NCBI RefSeq assembly: GCF_000829055.1
Contig: NZ_AP012544.1
Coordinates: 2,666,001-2,730,000 of the forward strand
Direction of reading: 5' to 3'
Length of the DNA: 64,000 nucleotides
DNA from: Lacticaseibacillus casei DSM 20011 = JCM 1134 = ATCC 393
GTDB taxonomy: Bacteria; Bacillota; Bacilli; Lactobacillales; Lactobacillaceae
The notes beneath the pieces are model-generated. The model worked only from the letters and a program-made list of their open reading frames with translations, searched no databases and was not told where the DNA came from. Below are positions 1 to 8,878 of this stretch, in pieces; within the stretch, counting starts at the first letter, position 1, and each line of letters begins with the position of its first letter. Both the position numbers and the translations under genes were made by a program.

Positions 1-945
1 CGCGGCGATGGCGCCTAAAAACGGCAGACTCAACAAGCTTGGGACATTGGCATCATCCATCAGGCGGACGTGCCCAAGGCCATCGACTTCATAGGCCAAG
101 CCTTGTTCCCCACTCGGCAACATTTGAATCGCGTATGTCATGACGCCTTGCTCAATCGCTGCCACCAACGTCTGTGTCCGCTTGGCCAGTAACCGCTCAT
201 CAACCGGCATCAATGGCAATAAGTGGGTCAAAACCGTTTTGGCTAACAGGTTGGCCGGAATATGAAAACCATATTCACACCGATTATCACTGGGTCGAAA
301 ACCGTCCCAGATCAAGCCGGTCTCGCCAATTGGATTGCCTAATCCGTTGTTGGGAAGCGTATCGTTTTCATCCGTGTCCGACCGCCGAAAGAAATATGGC
401 GACCGCTCATGATGCTGCTCCTGTTCAAAAATCGTCAGAATCAGCGTGAACGTGGCCCAAAAGTCGATGTCAAAAATGCTGGCATCCCCGGTTTCGGCGT
501 AAAGATTCACCGCCAACAGCAATGGCGCACACAGAGTATCGATTTCAAATTTTCGTTCCCAAACTTGCGGCGACATCGGCCGATCGCTTTCGTCATCTGC
601 CCGCCAATGCGCGCCACTAGCCGTTTCATTAAGGGCGTTCGCGTAAGGATCAAGCCGCACAAAAGCCAGTTCACGACGCAGCACCCCTTCAAGTATCGGC
701 TTCAAGTCAGGAATGTCCTTGATGAGTTGCACATATGGCAACACCTGAAACGTCGCATCCCGCAACCACATTGCCGGAATATCACCAGTCGCGACAAAAT
801 ACGTACCATCAGGCTGACGGCGGGTCGCTTTAACCAGCGCGTCGGGTAATAATGTCCGAAACATTGTCTGGGTCGCTGTATCCGGCAGTGGATGGGCTTC
901 AGCATATTCCGTTAAGGCTGCTGCCAACGCTGACTTTTCTTCCAT
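1..945 (-). CDS. GH125 exo-alpha-1,6-mannosidase, C-terminus outside window
   Basis: The reverse strand is open for 315 codons from the ATG at 943-945 to the window edge. The translation resembles glycoside hydrolase family 125 (formerly DUF1237), metal-independent exo-alpha-1,6-mannosidases: it has a TGDIPAMWLRDATFQ segment near residue 53, a HWRADDESDRP stretch and an FEIDTLCAP segment. No signal peptide is seen, so it probably acts in the cytoplasm on imported mannosides. It starts one base after the stop of the GH38 gene, so the two are translationally coupled; an AGGAG-type site lies inside the end of that gene. Family call fairly sure; substrate inferred from the neighbours. Confidence 0.85.
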   Translation of the reverse strand, partial: MEEKSALAAALTEYAEAHPLPDTATQTMFRTLLPDALVKATRRQPDGTYFVATGDIPAMWLRDATFQVLPYVQLIKDIPDLKPILEGVLRRELAFVRLDPYANALNETASGAHWRADDESDRPMSPQVWERKFEIDTLCAPLLLAVNLYAETGDASIFDIDFWATFTLILTIFEQEQHHERSPYFFRRSDTDENDTLPNNGLGNPIGETGLIWDGFRPSDNRCEYGFHIPANLLAKTVLTHLLPLMPVDERLLAKRTQTLVAAIEQGVMTYAIQMLPSGEQGLAYEVDGLGHVRLMDDANVPSLLSLPFLGAIAA

Positions 946-946
946 A

Positions 947-3586
947 TTATGCGTGCTCCTTTTCTGCCACTGCTGGCGATTGGCGCGGATAGATGCCATA
1001 AGTCCGAATCTCACCCGGCTTAAAGGCAGGCAGTTTGAATACCGTCATATCCGTTGCGACTGTTTGCCGAACCTCATTATTGAGATTTAACAAGCGAACA
1101 CTGGCGGGTTGGGCAAAATGAAGCGTCGTTGCTTCCGTGTCAGTTTGATCGTTTGGATTGTACAGCCGGACGAGATACCCGGTCCCATCCGCAGTGGCGC
1201 TCACGCTGGACACGACCAATCCCGAACCGCTTAGCTCAATCGCAGAGTGATGTTGCAATGGCGTTTGATTTGCGTTAATCGGGAAGTATTGCAACGGGGT
1301 GGTAAAGCGATCAATTGTCTGGTTTTGGTAACCCAGACTGCCAATCGCCAGTGCCTGCACCCGGCGCTGTAATTCAACCGGATCAAAGGTGGCATCCAAA
1401 CAAATACCGCCGCGCATGTGCCGTGTTCCCAACAGCTGACTGTCAGGAGTCGGCACATACCGAGTCTGTAAGCCAGACGCATCCCCCGGCCGGCGCTTCA
1501 AATCTGGCCGACCGAGGTAACCGACACCACGAAACATCGTCACTGCTAACTGATCAAACTGCTCGCCGACAATTTGCCACTCTTTTTCACCTAAACCAAG
1601 GAATGTCCAACTGGTCTTTTGATCGTGACTGTTGGCAAAATGAATCAGTGGCCGCAGCGCAGTGGGCTCCTCGTGATAACCGATGGCTTGCCAGTCCTTC
1701 AGATGCGGATCGATGACCGGACGCGCTGCCACGCCAAAGGGAGTATCGGCATAGCTATCTTTTGCCTTGATTGGCGTCTTAAGCACCAGCCGCAGTCGGT
1801 GATCGCGCACCGTATTCTCGACCGTCAAATCAAATCGGATCACGGGATCATCAGCGGCCAGTTGCAACACCAGCGTATATGGCATCACAACGTCAGCCTT
1901 TTGCACCTTGCGATCGGCCAACTTGCCTGGTAACTGCCAGCTCCCCCGGAAAATCAGGTCACTTACCAACTTACCCTGATGGCCGGTCACCTCGGCCTGC
2001 GCAAGCGACAAGTCAAGCAGCCAGTCCTGATCAGGCGGCGAGTAATCGTACGTATCGCCCGCGTCGCCGCCATCCTCGAAGTGAAGCGGATCGACAAAGG
2101 TTTGCCGCGTGCGGTGATCCGTCAACAAGAGCTTGCCACCTTCAAAAGTCAGCGTGTAAACACCGTTGCTAATCGTGGTGCTTTTGGTTCGCAACGGCAT
2201 CGCTTGGTGCGCCGGCTCAAGCGTCAAGCCCACCCAATCCAGCGCATCAATGACTACTGGCACCACAATGGTCGTGCGATAATAGATGTCCGGCGTCTCT
2301 TGAGCGGGATCACCACGCAAAACGGCATTATCGACTTGTTCTTGCTTCAACACCTCAAACGCCACCGGTTCGCCGGTTTCATCTTTCAGGTTAAAATGTG
2401 GTTCGCGCGTTGCCACCGTGATCTGGCCGGTTTGGTGAACTGGTTGAATCGTCGGGTTCCAAAAGAAAACGTTCAACGAATCCGGGGCATTGCTGGCCAA
2501 CTTGCGTAATATATAGTCACGAAGCGATTCCGCCAACTGTAAGGCATCGGTGCCGCGCTGGGCGATGTCGCGATTCGTCTCATCCGAATTACAGCCTCCG
2601 GAAGAATCATGCGCCTGACCGCGGGCAATGCTTTTCCAAATGGTTTCAACGATGCCGGACTGGGCTTCAATGCCCTGGTGTGTCGCCACGGCCATCAGCG
2701 GTTCAACAACATCGACCATCAGATGTTCGAGCCGATCATACAGTGCCTTCAAGTCAGCGCGTGACGAATAAATACCGCGATGAATTTTCGAGGCAGACGG
2801 ATCCACAAACTCGCCTTGGTAAGTTGGTAAGTCCGGCGTTGTCGCCAAGTCTTTGAAAAAATCCGGATAATTGTCTTCCACCAAGTCAAATTCATCTTGT
2901 TGCGCATTGGCGATTTGCAGCCGATCCTTCAAATTGAAATCAACCGCGCGCTGATCACCGCCCACCGGCAAAACCAAATCATGCGCCTGCGTATCGGTGG
3001 CAATGCGGTGAAGTAAACTCGCCACATCGTCATTTTCAATCAGCTCAACGCCGGCGTAATAACCATTTTTAATATTTGCGGCCAACACTTTGGAGCCGTC
3101 ATTGGCGGTCCAGTAAAAGTAACGCGCGTTCTTCTCATGCGGCATCCCCCGCCAAAAGACGGTCGAGCTGATGTCAAAGCCGTGATAAATCTTCGGCATG
3201 TCCTGCCCATGCCCGAACGAATCTGGCAGATAGCCGACTTTCATAACACCGCCTAAATCAGCAGCCAGTTTGTGGCCAAGTTGCAGGTTCCGCACAATGG
3301 ATTCGCCACTGGTGCCCATCTCGTCAATTTGCGTATACCACGGCCCGACGAACAGCCGCCGCGCCTGAATAAATTTGCGCATCTGATCGCGTTGTTCGGG
3401 ATTGGTCTGCAAATAATCATCGACAATTGCCATCTGACCATCCAGTAAATACGCATCCAGTTGATTCGTCTCAAGCGCCTGCAACACTTCCGCCATATGG
3501 TACGCAAACTGAACCCGGGCTTGCTGACGCGTGAAGTACCATTCAAAATCCCAATGTGTATGGGCAATCACGTGAACTTTTTGCAT
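947..3586 (-). CDS. GH38 alpha-mannosidase
   Basis: This 879-residue protein has the size and landmarks of bacterial GH38 alpha-mannosidases (MngB type). The N-terminus carries HTHWDFEW, whose His11 and Asp13 match zinc ligands of the family. GYLPDSFGHGQDM follows near residue 118, with Asp122 in the nucleophile position. AHDSSGGCNSDETN supplies further zinc-site residues, and beta-rich C-terminal domains follow. There is no signal peptide, so a cytoplasmic role on imported or phosphorylated alpha-mannosides is likely. It lies between a PTS permease gene and a GH125 gene in one minus-strand operon, which fits release of mannose from short alpha-mannosides. Linkage preference cannot be read from the sequence. 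Confidence 0.92.
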   Translation of the reverse strand: MQKVHVIAHTHWDFEWYFTRQQARVQFAYHMAEVLQALETNQLDAYLLDGQMAIVDDYLQTNPEQRDQMRKFIQARRLFVGPWYTQIDEMGTSGESIVRNLQLGHKLAADLGGVMKVGYLPDSFGHGQDMPKIYHGFDISSTVFWRGMPHEKNARYFYWTANDGSKVLAANIKNGYYAGVELIENDDVASLLHRIATDTQAHDLVLPVGGDQRAVDFNLKDRLQIANAQQDEFDLVEDNYPDFFKDLATTPDLPTYQGEFVDPSASKIHRGIYSSRADLKALYDRLEHLMVDVVEPLMAVATHQGIEAQSGIVETIWKSIARGQAHDSSGGCNSDETNRDIAQRGTDALQLAESLRDYILRKLASNAPDSLNVFFWNPTIQPVHQTGQITVATREPHFNLKDETGEPVAFEVLKQEQVDNAVLRGDPAQETPDIYYRTTIVVPVVIDALDWVGLTLEPAHQAMPLRTKSTTISNGVYTLTFEGGKLLLTDHRTRQTFVDPLHFEDGGDAGDTYDYSPPDQDWLLDLSLAQAEVTGHQGKLVSDLIFRGSWQLPGKLADRKVQKADVVMPYTLVLQLAADDPVIRFDLTVENTVRDHRLRLVLKTPIKAKDSYADTPFGVAARPVIDPHLKDWQAIGYHEEPTALRPLIHFANSHDQKTSWTFLGLGEKEWQIVGEQFDQLAVTMFRGVGYLGRPDLKRRPGDASGLQTRYVPTPDSQLLGTRHMRGGICLDATFDPVELQRRVQALAIGSLGYQNQTIDRFTTPLQYFPINANQTPLQHHSAIELSGSGLVVSSVSATADGTGYLVRLYNPNDQTDTEATTLHFAQPASVRLLNLNNEVRQTVATDMTVFKLPAFKPGEIRTYGIYPRQSPAVAEKEHA

Positions 3587-3627
3587 TAATCAAATTCTTC
3601 TTTCTGTCTTCATGCCGTGTCTACCAA

Positions 3628-4956
3628 CTATGCCGTGGCCAGTCGCCGTTCACTGCGTTGATTCATAATGACAAACGGTGCGTAGAGGAAAACATCGATG
3701 ACAACCAAGACGGCCGTCAAAATCACCGGACTCATATGCAACCCACCAAGGATCCAGGTGCTGACAAAAATCGGCTCATTGCCCGAATTTAAGACGACAA
3801 GCGGTACCACCCAGCCAATCGAAGTCACCACATACGCCACAATCGCGTTAAACAGCGGTACGAAAATCCACGGAATGAACATGATCGGATTCAAGACAAT
3901 CGGCAAGCCAAAGATAACCGGTTCGTTGATGCCAAAGCACCCCGGCACTAAGGCCAATTTAGCCACTTCCCGTTCTTTCTCACCTTTTTTGGTAAAAATC
4001 AGCATGGCGATGATGAGGCCAAATGTTGCCCCTGAACCGCCGATCATCGCGTAAACGTTGGTCATCGTGTTAGGTGCAATCGAGATGCCGGCAAAACTTT
4101 TGGTTTCCGCAAACTTAGCCACATTCTGCAGGAATAACGGCAGCCAGAACGCGGAAACGATCCCCCAAACAATGTTGAAACCGTGCAACCCAAGGAACCA
4201 CAGAATCTGTTCTAATAAAATGACAACAATAATAGCTGGTAATCCGGTACCGACAGTCAGTAACGGCTTAATGATGACCGTTGAAATCAGCTGAATTAAA
4301 CTGGTGTAGCCCATGGCCTGAAGACCGATCCGCGCCAGTCCGAACAACAGCAACACTTCGGTCATCGGAATTAAGGCAAAAAACGAGTCAAATACATTTT
4401 GTGGGACACTCCCTGGCATCCTAATGGTGAACTTGGACCGGCTGAAGGAAGCAAACAGCGCAACGGCTAACATCCCGACAATCAAGCCGGTAAACATCCC
4501 TTCATAACTGAACAGCGACGCCGCAAACCCTTCAATCACTTTTGCCTTAGGGTCGGCAAAGTTAACATTGTTCGGCACCATGACAAAATAGGCGGAAAAG
4601 GCCAACAAGGTGGCAATAATGACATTCATACCTTTGTTCTCATCACGCCGCTTTAACTCAACCGCGTAGGAATAGGCGCTTGAAACCACCACAATCAAGC
4701 CAACAATGCCAAGCGTGGCGACGCCGAGATAACCAAAAAGTTGACTCAGACTCGCCAACCAACCCCAATTTAAATGTTGCGACTTAATCAACGCATCCAG
4801 TTGCATCTTGATCAGGTTCGAAAACGATCCAATCACCGTAAATGGAATCGTCCGAACAAAAGCATTCTTAACAGCTTGGAGAATCGTGTTGTTCTGCACC
4901 CACATCGATGCCTTCAGCAACGGCTCCTGAAGCTTATCCACATTGAACTTCATCAT
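3628..4956 (-). CDS. PTS EIIC, lactose/cellobiose family, probable mannoside importer
   Basis: A 442-residue multi-pass membrane protein with the length and pattern of lactose/cellobiose-family EIIC permeases (CelB type). The N-terminus begins near residue 6 with KLQEPLLKASMWVQNN, and a long C-terminal half contains LVPGCFGINEPVIFGLPIV, the signature of this family. No IIA or IIB domain is fused or adjacent, so phosphorylation must come from subunits encoded elsewhere. It is the first gene of the operon with GH38 and GH125, which suggests import of an alpha-mannoside. An AGGGG-type site precedes the ATG. A cre-like box and a GntR-type operator lie in the divergent promoter region. Confidence 0.88.
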   Translation of the reverse strand: MMKFNVDKLQEPLLKASMWVQNNTILQAVKNAFVRTIPFTVIGSFSNLIKMQLDALIKSQHLNWGWLASLSQLFGYLGVATLGIVGLIVVVSSAYSYAVELKRRDENKGMNVIIATLLAFSAYFVMVPNNVNFADPKAKVIEGFAASLFSYEGMFTGLIVGMLAVALFASFSRSKFTIRMPGSVPQNVFDSFFALIPMTEVLLLFGLARIGLQAMGYTSLIQLISTVIIKPLLTVGTGLPAIIVVILLEQILWFLGLHGFNIVWGIVSAFWLPLFLQNVAKFAETKSFAGISIAPNTMTNVYAMIGGSGATFGLIIAMLIFTKKGEKEREVAKLALVPGCFGINEPVIFGLPIVLNPIMFIPWIFVPLFNAIVAYVVTSIGWVVPLVVLNSGNEPIFVSTWILGGLHMSPVILTAVLVVIDVFLYAPFVIMNQRSERRLATA

Positions 4957-4982
4957 GCATCACCCCTAAGTAGTTTTGAAAA

Positions 4983-4994
4983 GAAAACGTTTTC
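4983..4994. promoter_or_regulatory. cre-like palindrome upstream of the mannoside operon
   Basis: GAAAACGTTTTC is a perfect 12-bp palindrome about 27 bp upstream of the EIIC start. It matches the CcpA cre core apart from the outermost positions, so catabolite repression of the mannoside operon is likely. A LacI-type repressor could also bind such a site. Confidence 0.55.
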
Positions 4995-5046
4995 CAGCAT
5001 CGTCAGTTTACCGGTTTCCCTAATTTTTGTAAATCCTTATTTATAT

Positions 5047-5060
5047 TTTGTATATACAAA
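5047..5060. promoter_or_regulatory. GntR/HutC-type operator candidate
   Basis: TTTGTATATACAAA is a perfect 14-bp palindrome between the divergent EIIC and GntR genes. Its core GTATATAC fits the GTMTAKAC core known for HutC-subfamily GntR regulators. Because the adjacent regulator belongs to that subfamily, this is the most probable operator for both transcripts. Confidence 0.65.
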
Positions 5061-5135
5061 TTATGTGATGCTGCCGGATAACACTGGCTTAATCTTGATC
5101 AACTTGAAAATATGGCTTATCAAATCATTCGCTTA

Positions 5136-5144
5136 TGTTATAAT
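5136..5144 (+). promoter_or_regulatory. Extended -10 promoter of the GntR gene
   Basis: TGTTATAAT is an extended -10 hexamer (TG-N-TATAAT) about 32 bp upstream of the likely TTG start. No good -35 box is seen at normal spacing, which is common for extended -10 promoters. Confidence 0.55.
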
Positions 5145-5176
5145 CGCTTAACAAGTAAGCCATTGAGGTGACGGTG

Positions 5177-5902
5177 TTGTATCTTTATTCGGAAATTTAT
5201 TCAGACATTAAAAAAGACATTTTAACGAACCACTATCGCGCCGGTAAGCCGCTGCCCACACAAAAAAAGCTGGCGGAAACTTACCACACCAGCCGTTTAA
5301 CCATTAAAAAAGCGCTAAAACTCTTACAAGATGAAGGCCTGATTTACAGTCAGCAAGGATCAGGTAGTTTTGTGCGCGCCCGAGCAACTGAAGACGACAA
5401 GGAACTGCTACCGCTCGATGCGCCAATTGGAGCGACCTATTCCCACCGCGATCAAAACATCTCCAGCAAACTGCTGTATTTTGATGCGCGCTTGCCCAAT
5501 GAAACCGAGCAAAAAAATCTTGCCATTAAAAGTAATGAACCCGTCTATGACATCAAACGGGTTCGCCTCATCAATGACCGCTATTACAGCCTTGAACACA
5601 CGATCATGCCCACTAGCATCGCGCCGTTAGACAAGGACATTCTAAAGGGTTCCATTTACGATTACGTCGGCAACCGTGGCATTCAGCTAACCGACGCCCG
5701 CCGCATTTTATACGCAACCGGAGCCGACGCCGAAACCGCCGACGCCCTTGATATCAAAAAAGGCAGCCCGGTACTCGTCATTGAACAAACAGCATACGAC
5801 CAAAAAGGCCACGCATTCGAATACTCGGTTTCGCGGTTCATTCATGATCACTCCCGGTTTGTTTTGAATATTCATCGAAAATTGCCGGATTTTTTGGGGT
5901 GA
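5177..5902 (+). CDS. GntR family (HutC/UTRA) transcriptional regulator
   Basis: The N-terminal 65 residues form a winged helix of GntR type (LPTQKKLAETYHTSRLTIKKAL followed by GLIYSQQGSGSFV). The remaining ~165 residues match a UTRA effector domain, which usually binds a sugar phosphate. I chose the TTG at 5177 because GAGGTG (5165-5170) then sits six bases upstream; the earlier in-frame GTG at 5168 overlaps that site. It is divergent from the mannoside operon and probably its local regulator. A perfect palindrome of HutC type lies between them. Length (241 residues) is normal. Confidence 0.9.
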   Translation: MYLYSEIYSDIKKDILTNHYRAGKPLPTQKKLAETYHTSRLTIKKALKLLQDEGLIYSQQGSGSFVRARATEDDKELLPLDAPIGATYSHRDQNISSKLLYFDARLPNETEQKNLAIKSNEPVYDIKRVRLINDRYYSLEHTIMPTSIAPLDKDILKGSIYDYVGNRGIQLTDARRILYATGADAETADALDIKKGSPVLVIEQTAYDQKGHAFEYSVSRFIHDHSRFVLNIHRKLPDFLG

Positions 5903-6135
5903 TACTGTTGTTTGAGATTACAAGTTGTCGGATCGGCGTCCCCTCATGACGCCACTTCAAAGAAGCCAAAAACAATCTGAGCCATAATTCGGTAATAACG
6001 CTCATATACTAGTAAATTCCGAATGATAAAAAAGCTTAGGCAATTAGTTCCAAGCCGTTCCAAACCCAGCTGGCCTACGATTGCTCCGCTTTGGCACTAT
6101 CATCTTAATAATCCTAGCCAATTTTTCTAGGAAAA
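5903..6135. other. Intergenic spacer, nothing recognised
   Basis: About 230 bp between the GntR gene and the terminator of the galactitol-type PTS operon. No open frame, clear promoter or repeat stands out. Confidence 0.4.
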
Positions 6136-6175
6136 CTAAAAACGGACGTACTCCATTTGTTAGAGAGTATGTCCG
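6136..6175 (-). terminator. Rho-independent terminator of the galactitol-type PTS/aldolase operon
   Basis: An 11-bp stem (CGGACGTACTC with GAGTATGTCCG, one mismatch or wobble) around an 11-nt loop is followed on the minus strand by a run of five T and then more T-rich sequence. It lies about 65 bp beyond the aldolase stop. Confidence 0.8.
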
Positions 6176-6240
6176 CTTCTGTATCGTGGCCGTGAATTAT
6201 GACCGCGCTTTTTTTAATTTATCCACTTTATTTTAAAATT

Positions 6241-6969
6241 CTAAGCCTTTAACGGCTGCTTCAACATCCCATCAGTTGGCTTGCCGCATGATTGGTAGCT
6301 GTCCAGCAAGCCCAACTTCATGAAAACGGTTTGTTGATACGCAATCTTCGCGTTCCATTCAACGGTCTCCAAGATTTCGGTGGCGTGGTGCAAGTCTTCA
6401 GAGGTAATCAGGACGCCATGACTATTTAGCAAGAAAATATGCTCTTTTGCCACGTCCCCAACCTCTTTGAGTCCATTGTAGACGGTATCGGCAAGTTCCT
6501 TGGAGCAGGCCGGCGCGTATGGCAGCACGCGGATCGGCCCGACTTCTCCGGTGACCTCGGTAACGTTCGGCATGTCCAATCCAGCCGTTGCCCAGAACAT
6601 CGACTCTTCGGCGTGTGAATGATACACGCAGCGGATTTTGTCATTAGCCCGATAAGCTTCTTCATGCATATTGATTTCGCGGGTTAAGCGACCAACGCCA
6701 TCAATTTGCTGGCCGGTTTCAAGATCTACCACCAAAATCTGAGTCGGTTGAAGCTTTGCGTACCAAGCTTCTGACATCATTGTTGGCGTCATGATCAGAT
6801 AATCTTTGCCTGCTTTAATATGAATTGAACCATAGTCAAAATCCTTGTCAGCGGTAATCCGGACACTAATATTACCGCCAGCTACATTGGTGTTCTTGCG
6901 GACAAACATCTCCCGCGCAACTGCTGCTAAATCCTTCCGTTCTTCTTCAAAAACATATTGTTCCGTCAT
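6241..6969 (-). CDS. Class II aldolase/epimerase (AraD/FucA superfamily)
   Basis: A 242-residue class II aldolase/adducin-type protein. The zinc site is visible as His117 and His119 in YHSHAEE and His184 in LNSHGVLI, and a phosphate-binding NVAGGNISVR segment lies near residue 28. Members act on ketose or ketopentose phosphates (ribulose-5-phosphate 4-epimerase, fuculose- or rhamnulose-1-phosphate aldolase). It is the last gene of the PTS operon and overlaps the small membrane protein gene by 4 bp, so it probably processes the phosphorylated sugar that this PTS delivers. Which sugar cannot be told; it is distinct from the true rhaD at 12 kb. Confidence 0.85.
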   Translation of the reverse strand: MTEQYVFEEERKDLAAVAREMFVRKNTNVAGGNISVRITADKDFDYGSIHIKAGKDYLIMTPTMMSEAWYAKLQPTQILVVDLETGQQIDGVGRLTREINMHEEAYRANDKIRCVYHSHAEESMFWATAGLDMPNVTEVTGEVGPIRVLPYAPACSKELADTVYNGLKEVGDVAKEHIFLLNSHGVLITSEDLHHATEILETVEWNAKIAYQQTVFMKLGLLDSYQSCGKPTDGMLKQPLKA

Positions 6970-7202
6970 TTTGTATTTCCTCCGTTATTTGCACGTTGCG
7001 CCAGCAAAACTTTGCGACGCTGTGCCAACCGTTTTTCCCGTTTTCGATCATAATCACCAAACAGGATTGGATTGACTTTTCTGTACAGAATCAAAGTAAT
7101 GAGGCCCATCAAGAGACATAACACGGTATTGCCGCCTAACAAGGCAATTGAGACGCCAAGAGTATCGATGAAAACCAGTAACGAAGCCCAGGTTTTACTC
7201 AT
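6966..7202 (-). CDS. Small membrane protein tied to galactitol-type PTS
   Basis: A 78-residue protein with two hydrophobic segments (ASLLVFIDTLGVSIALLGGN and TVLCLLMGLITLILY) followed by a basic tail with FGDYDRKREKRL. I recognise no described family. I place the start at the ATG (7200-7202), which overlaps the end of the IIC gene; an upstream in-frame start would add 20 residues with no better support. The same gene follows the tail of a second galactitol-type IIC gene at 36.5 kb, so the association is conserved within this genome. A role as PTS accessory or regulator is inference. Confidence 0.75.
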   Translation of the reverse strand: MSKTWASLLVFIDTLGVSIALLGGNTVLCLLMGLITLILYRKVNPILFGDYDRKREKRLAQRRKVLLAQRANNGGNTK

Positions 7203-8781
7203 GCTTATCATCCTTATTCTTCTCGTGACTGGTTTGACTGAAATCCAAACCGCTAAGATCATTTAAATCAACATCGTCTACTTCATTATTTTGCGACGAT
7301 GACGTTTTCTTGCTTTCGTTAGAAGCTTTGGCATCGCTGAAGTCCAAGCCGCTCAAGTCATTCAAATCAACGTCATCGGCAGTGTCATTCGTATCTGACG
7401 CGGCTGGCGCGGCCGCTGCAGTAGCAGGGGCCAAGGTGCCATAACGTTGACTAGGCAATTTGATTTTATTTTGATCGCGGTACAACCAGATGAAACCGAG
7501 CGTCCACAGAATTGCCAATGCGATCGCCCACCATTTGCCATTAAAGGCTTGGGCAAAGAAGAGCCGGAAATCAGGTCCTTCAAAAGTCGACCATGACAAC
7601 TGCTGTCCAGCTTGAACCTTGACCGTTCCGGTTGTCTTCGCCAGATTAGTGATGACCGGGGCAAAATAGGTGGCGCCATACAGGAAAATCGGTGTTGTAA
7701 TGATGCCCAGCGTAATCATGCGTAACAGATTCGCCCCTGTCAGTAACAGCGCCGCATTGACAAAGGATAGATTGATGATGCCGGCAAATGGTAACACTGT
7801 GTTATGCGGTAAGATCATGGCGAAAATCAACATAATCGGTACCAAGATAATCACGGTAACCCATAACTCATTACGCCCGGCAAGAATCGGCCAATCAAGC
7901 CCGATATAAACTTCACGGCCTTTAAAGTGTTTTTGCATAAAGCCGCTCATCGCATCGGCAATGGGTTGCAACGCCGTCATGAAAAGTTTGGAAATCATTG
8001 GAAACAGCGTCATGGCTGTCGCCGCTTTAACCGCTAAGTTGAGTGAGCCGGAAATGGAATACCCTGCACCAAAGCCAAGCAGCACCCCGATCAATGCACC
8101 CATCACGGTGTTGTCACCCCAGACGCCGATTCTCTTCTGCAAAGCATCAGCATCAAACGGCTTGTTCATGATCGGAATAAAATCAAGCAATTTATTCAGC
8201 GGCTGTAAGATCACCGCAAACAGCGTGATGAAATGTGGCACCGTGACTCCCGGCATCCCTGTCAGATCCTCGATATGCCGATGCCACATGTCGCCGGCTT
8301 TCAATTCAAATACGATCTGAATCCCGGCAACCAAGAAACCAAAGAAGGCATTATGCGTAAAGTACAATACAACAACGTAAGTGAAAATTTTGTTCCAGAC
8401 ATTCCACATATCAACGTTTAACGTTTTGGTCCAGTTAAAGGTCAACATGACAAAATTAATGGCTAATAATAACGGGAAAAACAGAAAAGCTGATTTATAC
8501 GACCATGTGATTGCCGCTACGCCTGTCCACCCTGCATCAATCGCATTAAGACTCAGGTGGAATAGCTTAGACATGGATTTGGCGGCTGGTGAAATGGCAT
8601 CCATCATGTAGTTCACAACCAAGGTCATCCCGGAAAAGGCAACCCCTAATGTCAACGCAGCCACAATCGATTTTTTGAACTTCAACCCAGCAACCAATCC
8701 CAGAATCAGCATGATTAAGGGAACAAACACCGGTCCCCCGAGATTCAGGATATAATTAACGACGTCTTTTAGAATCGTCAC
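7195..8781 (-). CDS. PTS EIIC, galactitol family, with duplicated acidic C-terminal motif
   Basis: A 528-residue galactitol-family EIIC with about ten hydrophobic helices and typical loops (GMPGVTVPHFITL, GLDWPILAGRNELWV). I choose the GTG at 8779-8781, preceded by GAGGAGG at good spacing. The last ~95 residues form an unusual hydrophilic tail with two exact copies of DDVDLNDLSGLDFS (codons at 7336-7377 and 7237-7278) separated by a Ser/Lys-rich linker. A second locus at 36.8 kb ends with the same kind of tail. The gene is in an operon with IIA, IIB, a small membrane protein and a class II aldolase. Substrate unknown. Confidence 0.88.
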   Translation of the reverse strand: MTILKDVVNYILNLGGPVFVPLIMLILGLVAGLKFKKSIVAALTLGVAFSGMTLVVNYMMDAISPAAKSMSKLFHLSLNAIDAGWTGVAAITWSYKSAFLFFPLLLAINFVMLTFNWTKTLNVDMWNVWNKIFTYVVVLYFTHNAFFGFLVAGIQIVFELKAGDMWHRHIEDLTGMPGVTVPHFITLFAVILQPLNKLLDFIPIMNKPFDADALQKRIGVWGDNTVMGALIGVLLGFGAGYSISGSLNLAVKAATAMTLFPMISKLFMTALQPIADAMSGFMQKHFKGREVYIGLDWPILAGRNELWVTVIILVPIMLIFAMILPHNTVLPFAGIINLSFVNAALLLTGANLLRMITLGIITTPIFLYGATYFAPVITNLAKTTGTVKVQAGQQLSWSTFEGPDFRLFFAQAFNGKWWAIALAILWTLGFIWLYRDQNKIKLPSQRYGTLAPATAAAAPAASDTNDTADDVDLNDLSGLDFSDAKASNESKKTSSSQNNEVDDVDLNDLSGLDFSQTSHEKNKDDKHE

Positions 8782-8878
8782 GATTTTTACCTCCTCACAA
8801 CTTAACAACCCGCGATGCAGGTAACTGTTTCACTTAAAAGGCCAAAACCTGCTGCATCGGTGCGCGTGACATAAGACG

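Noticed and set aside
6241..6969. A second rhamnulose-1-phosphate aldolase gene
   Set aside because: It is a class II aldolase but shorter and different in the active-site surroundings from the clear rhaD at 12 kb; only the superfamily can be supported.
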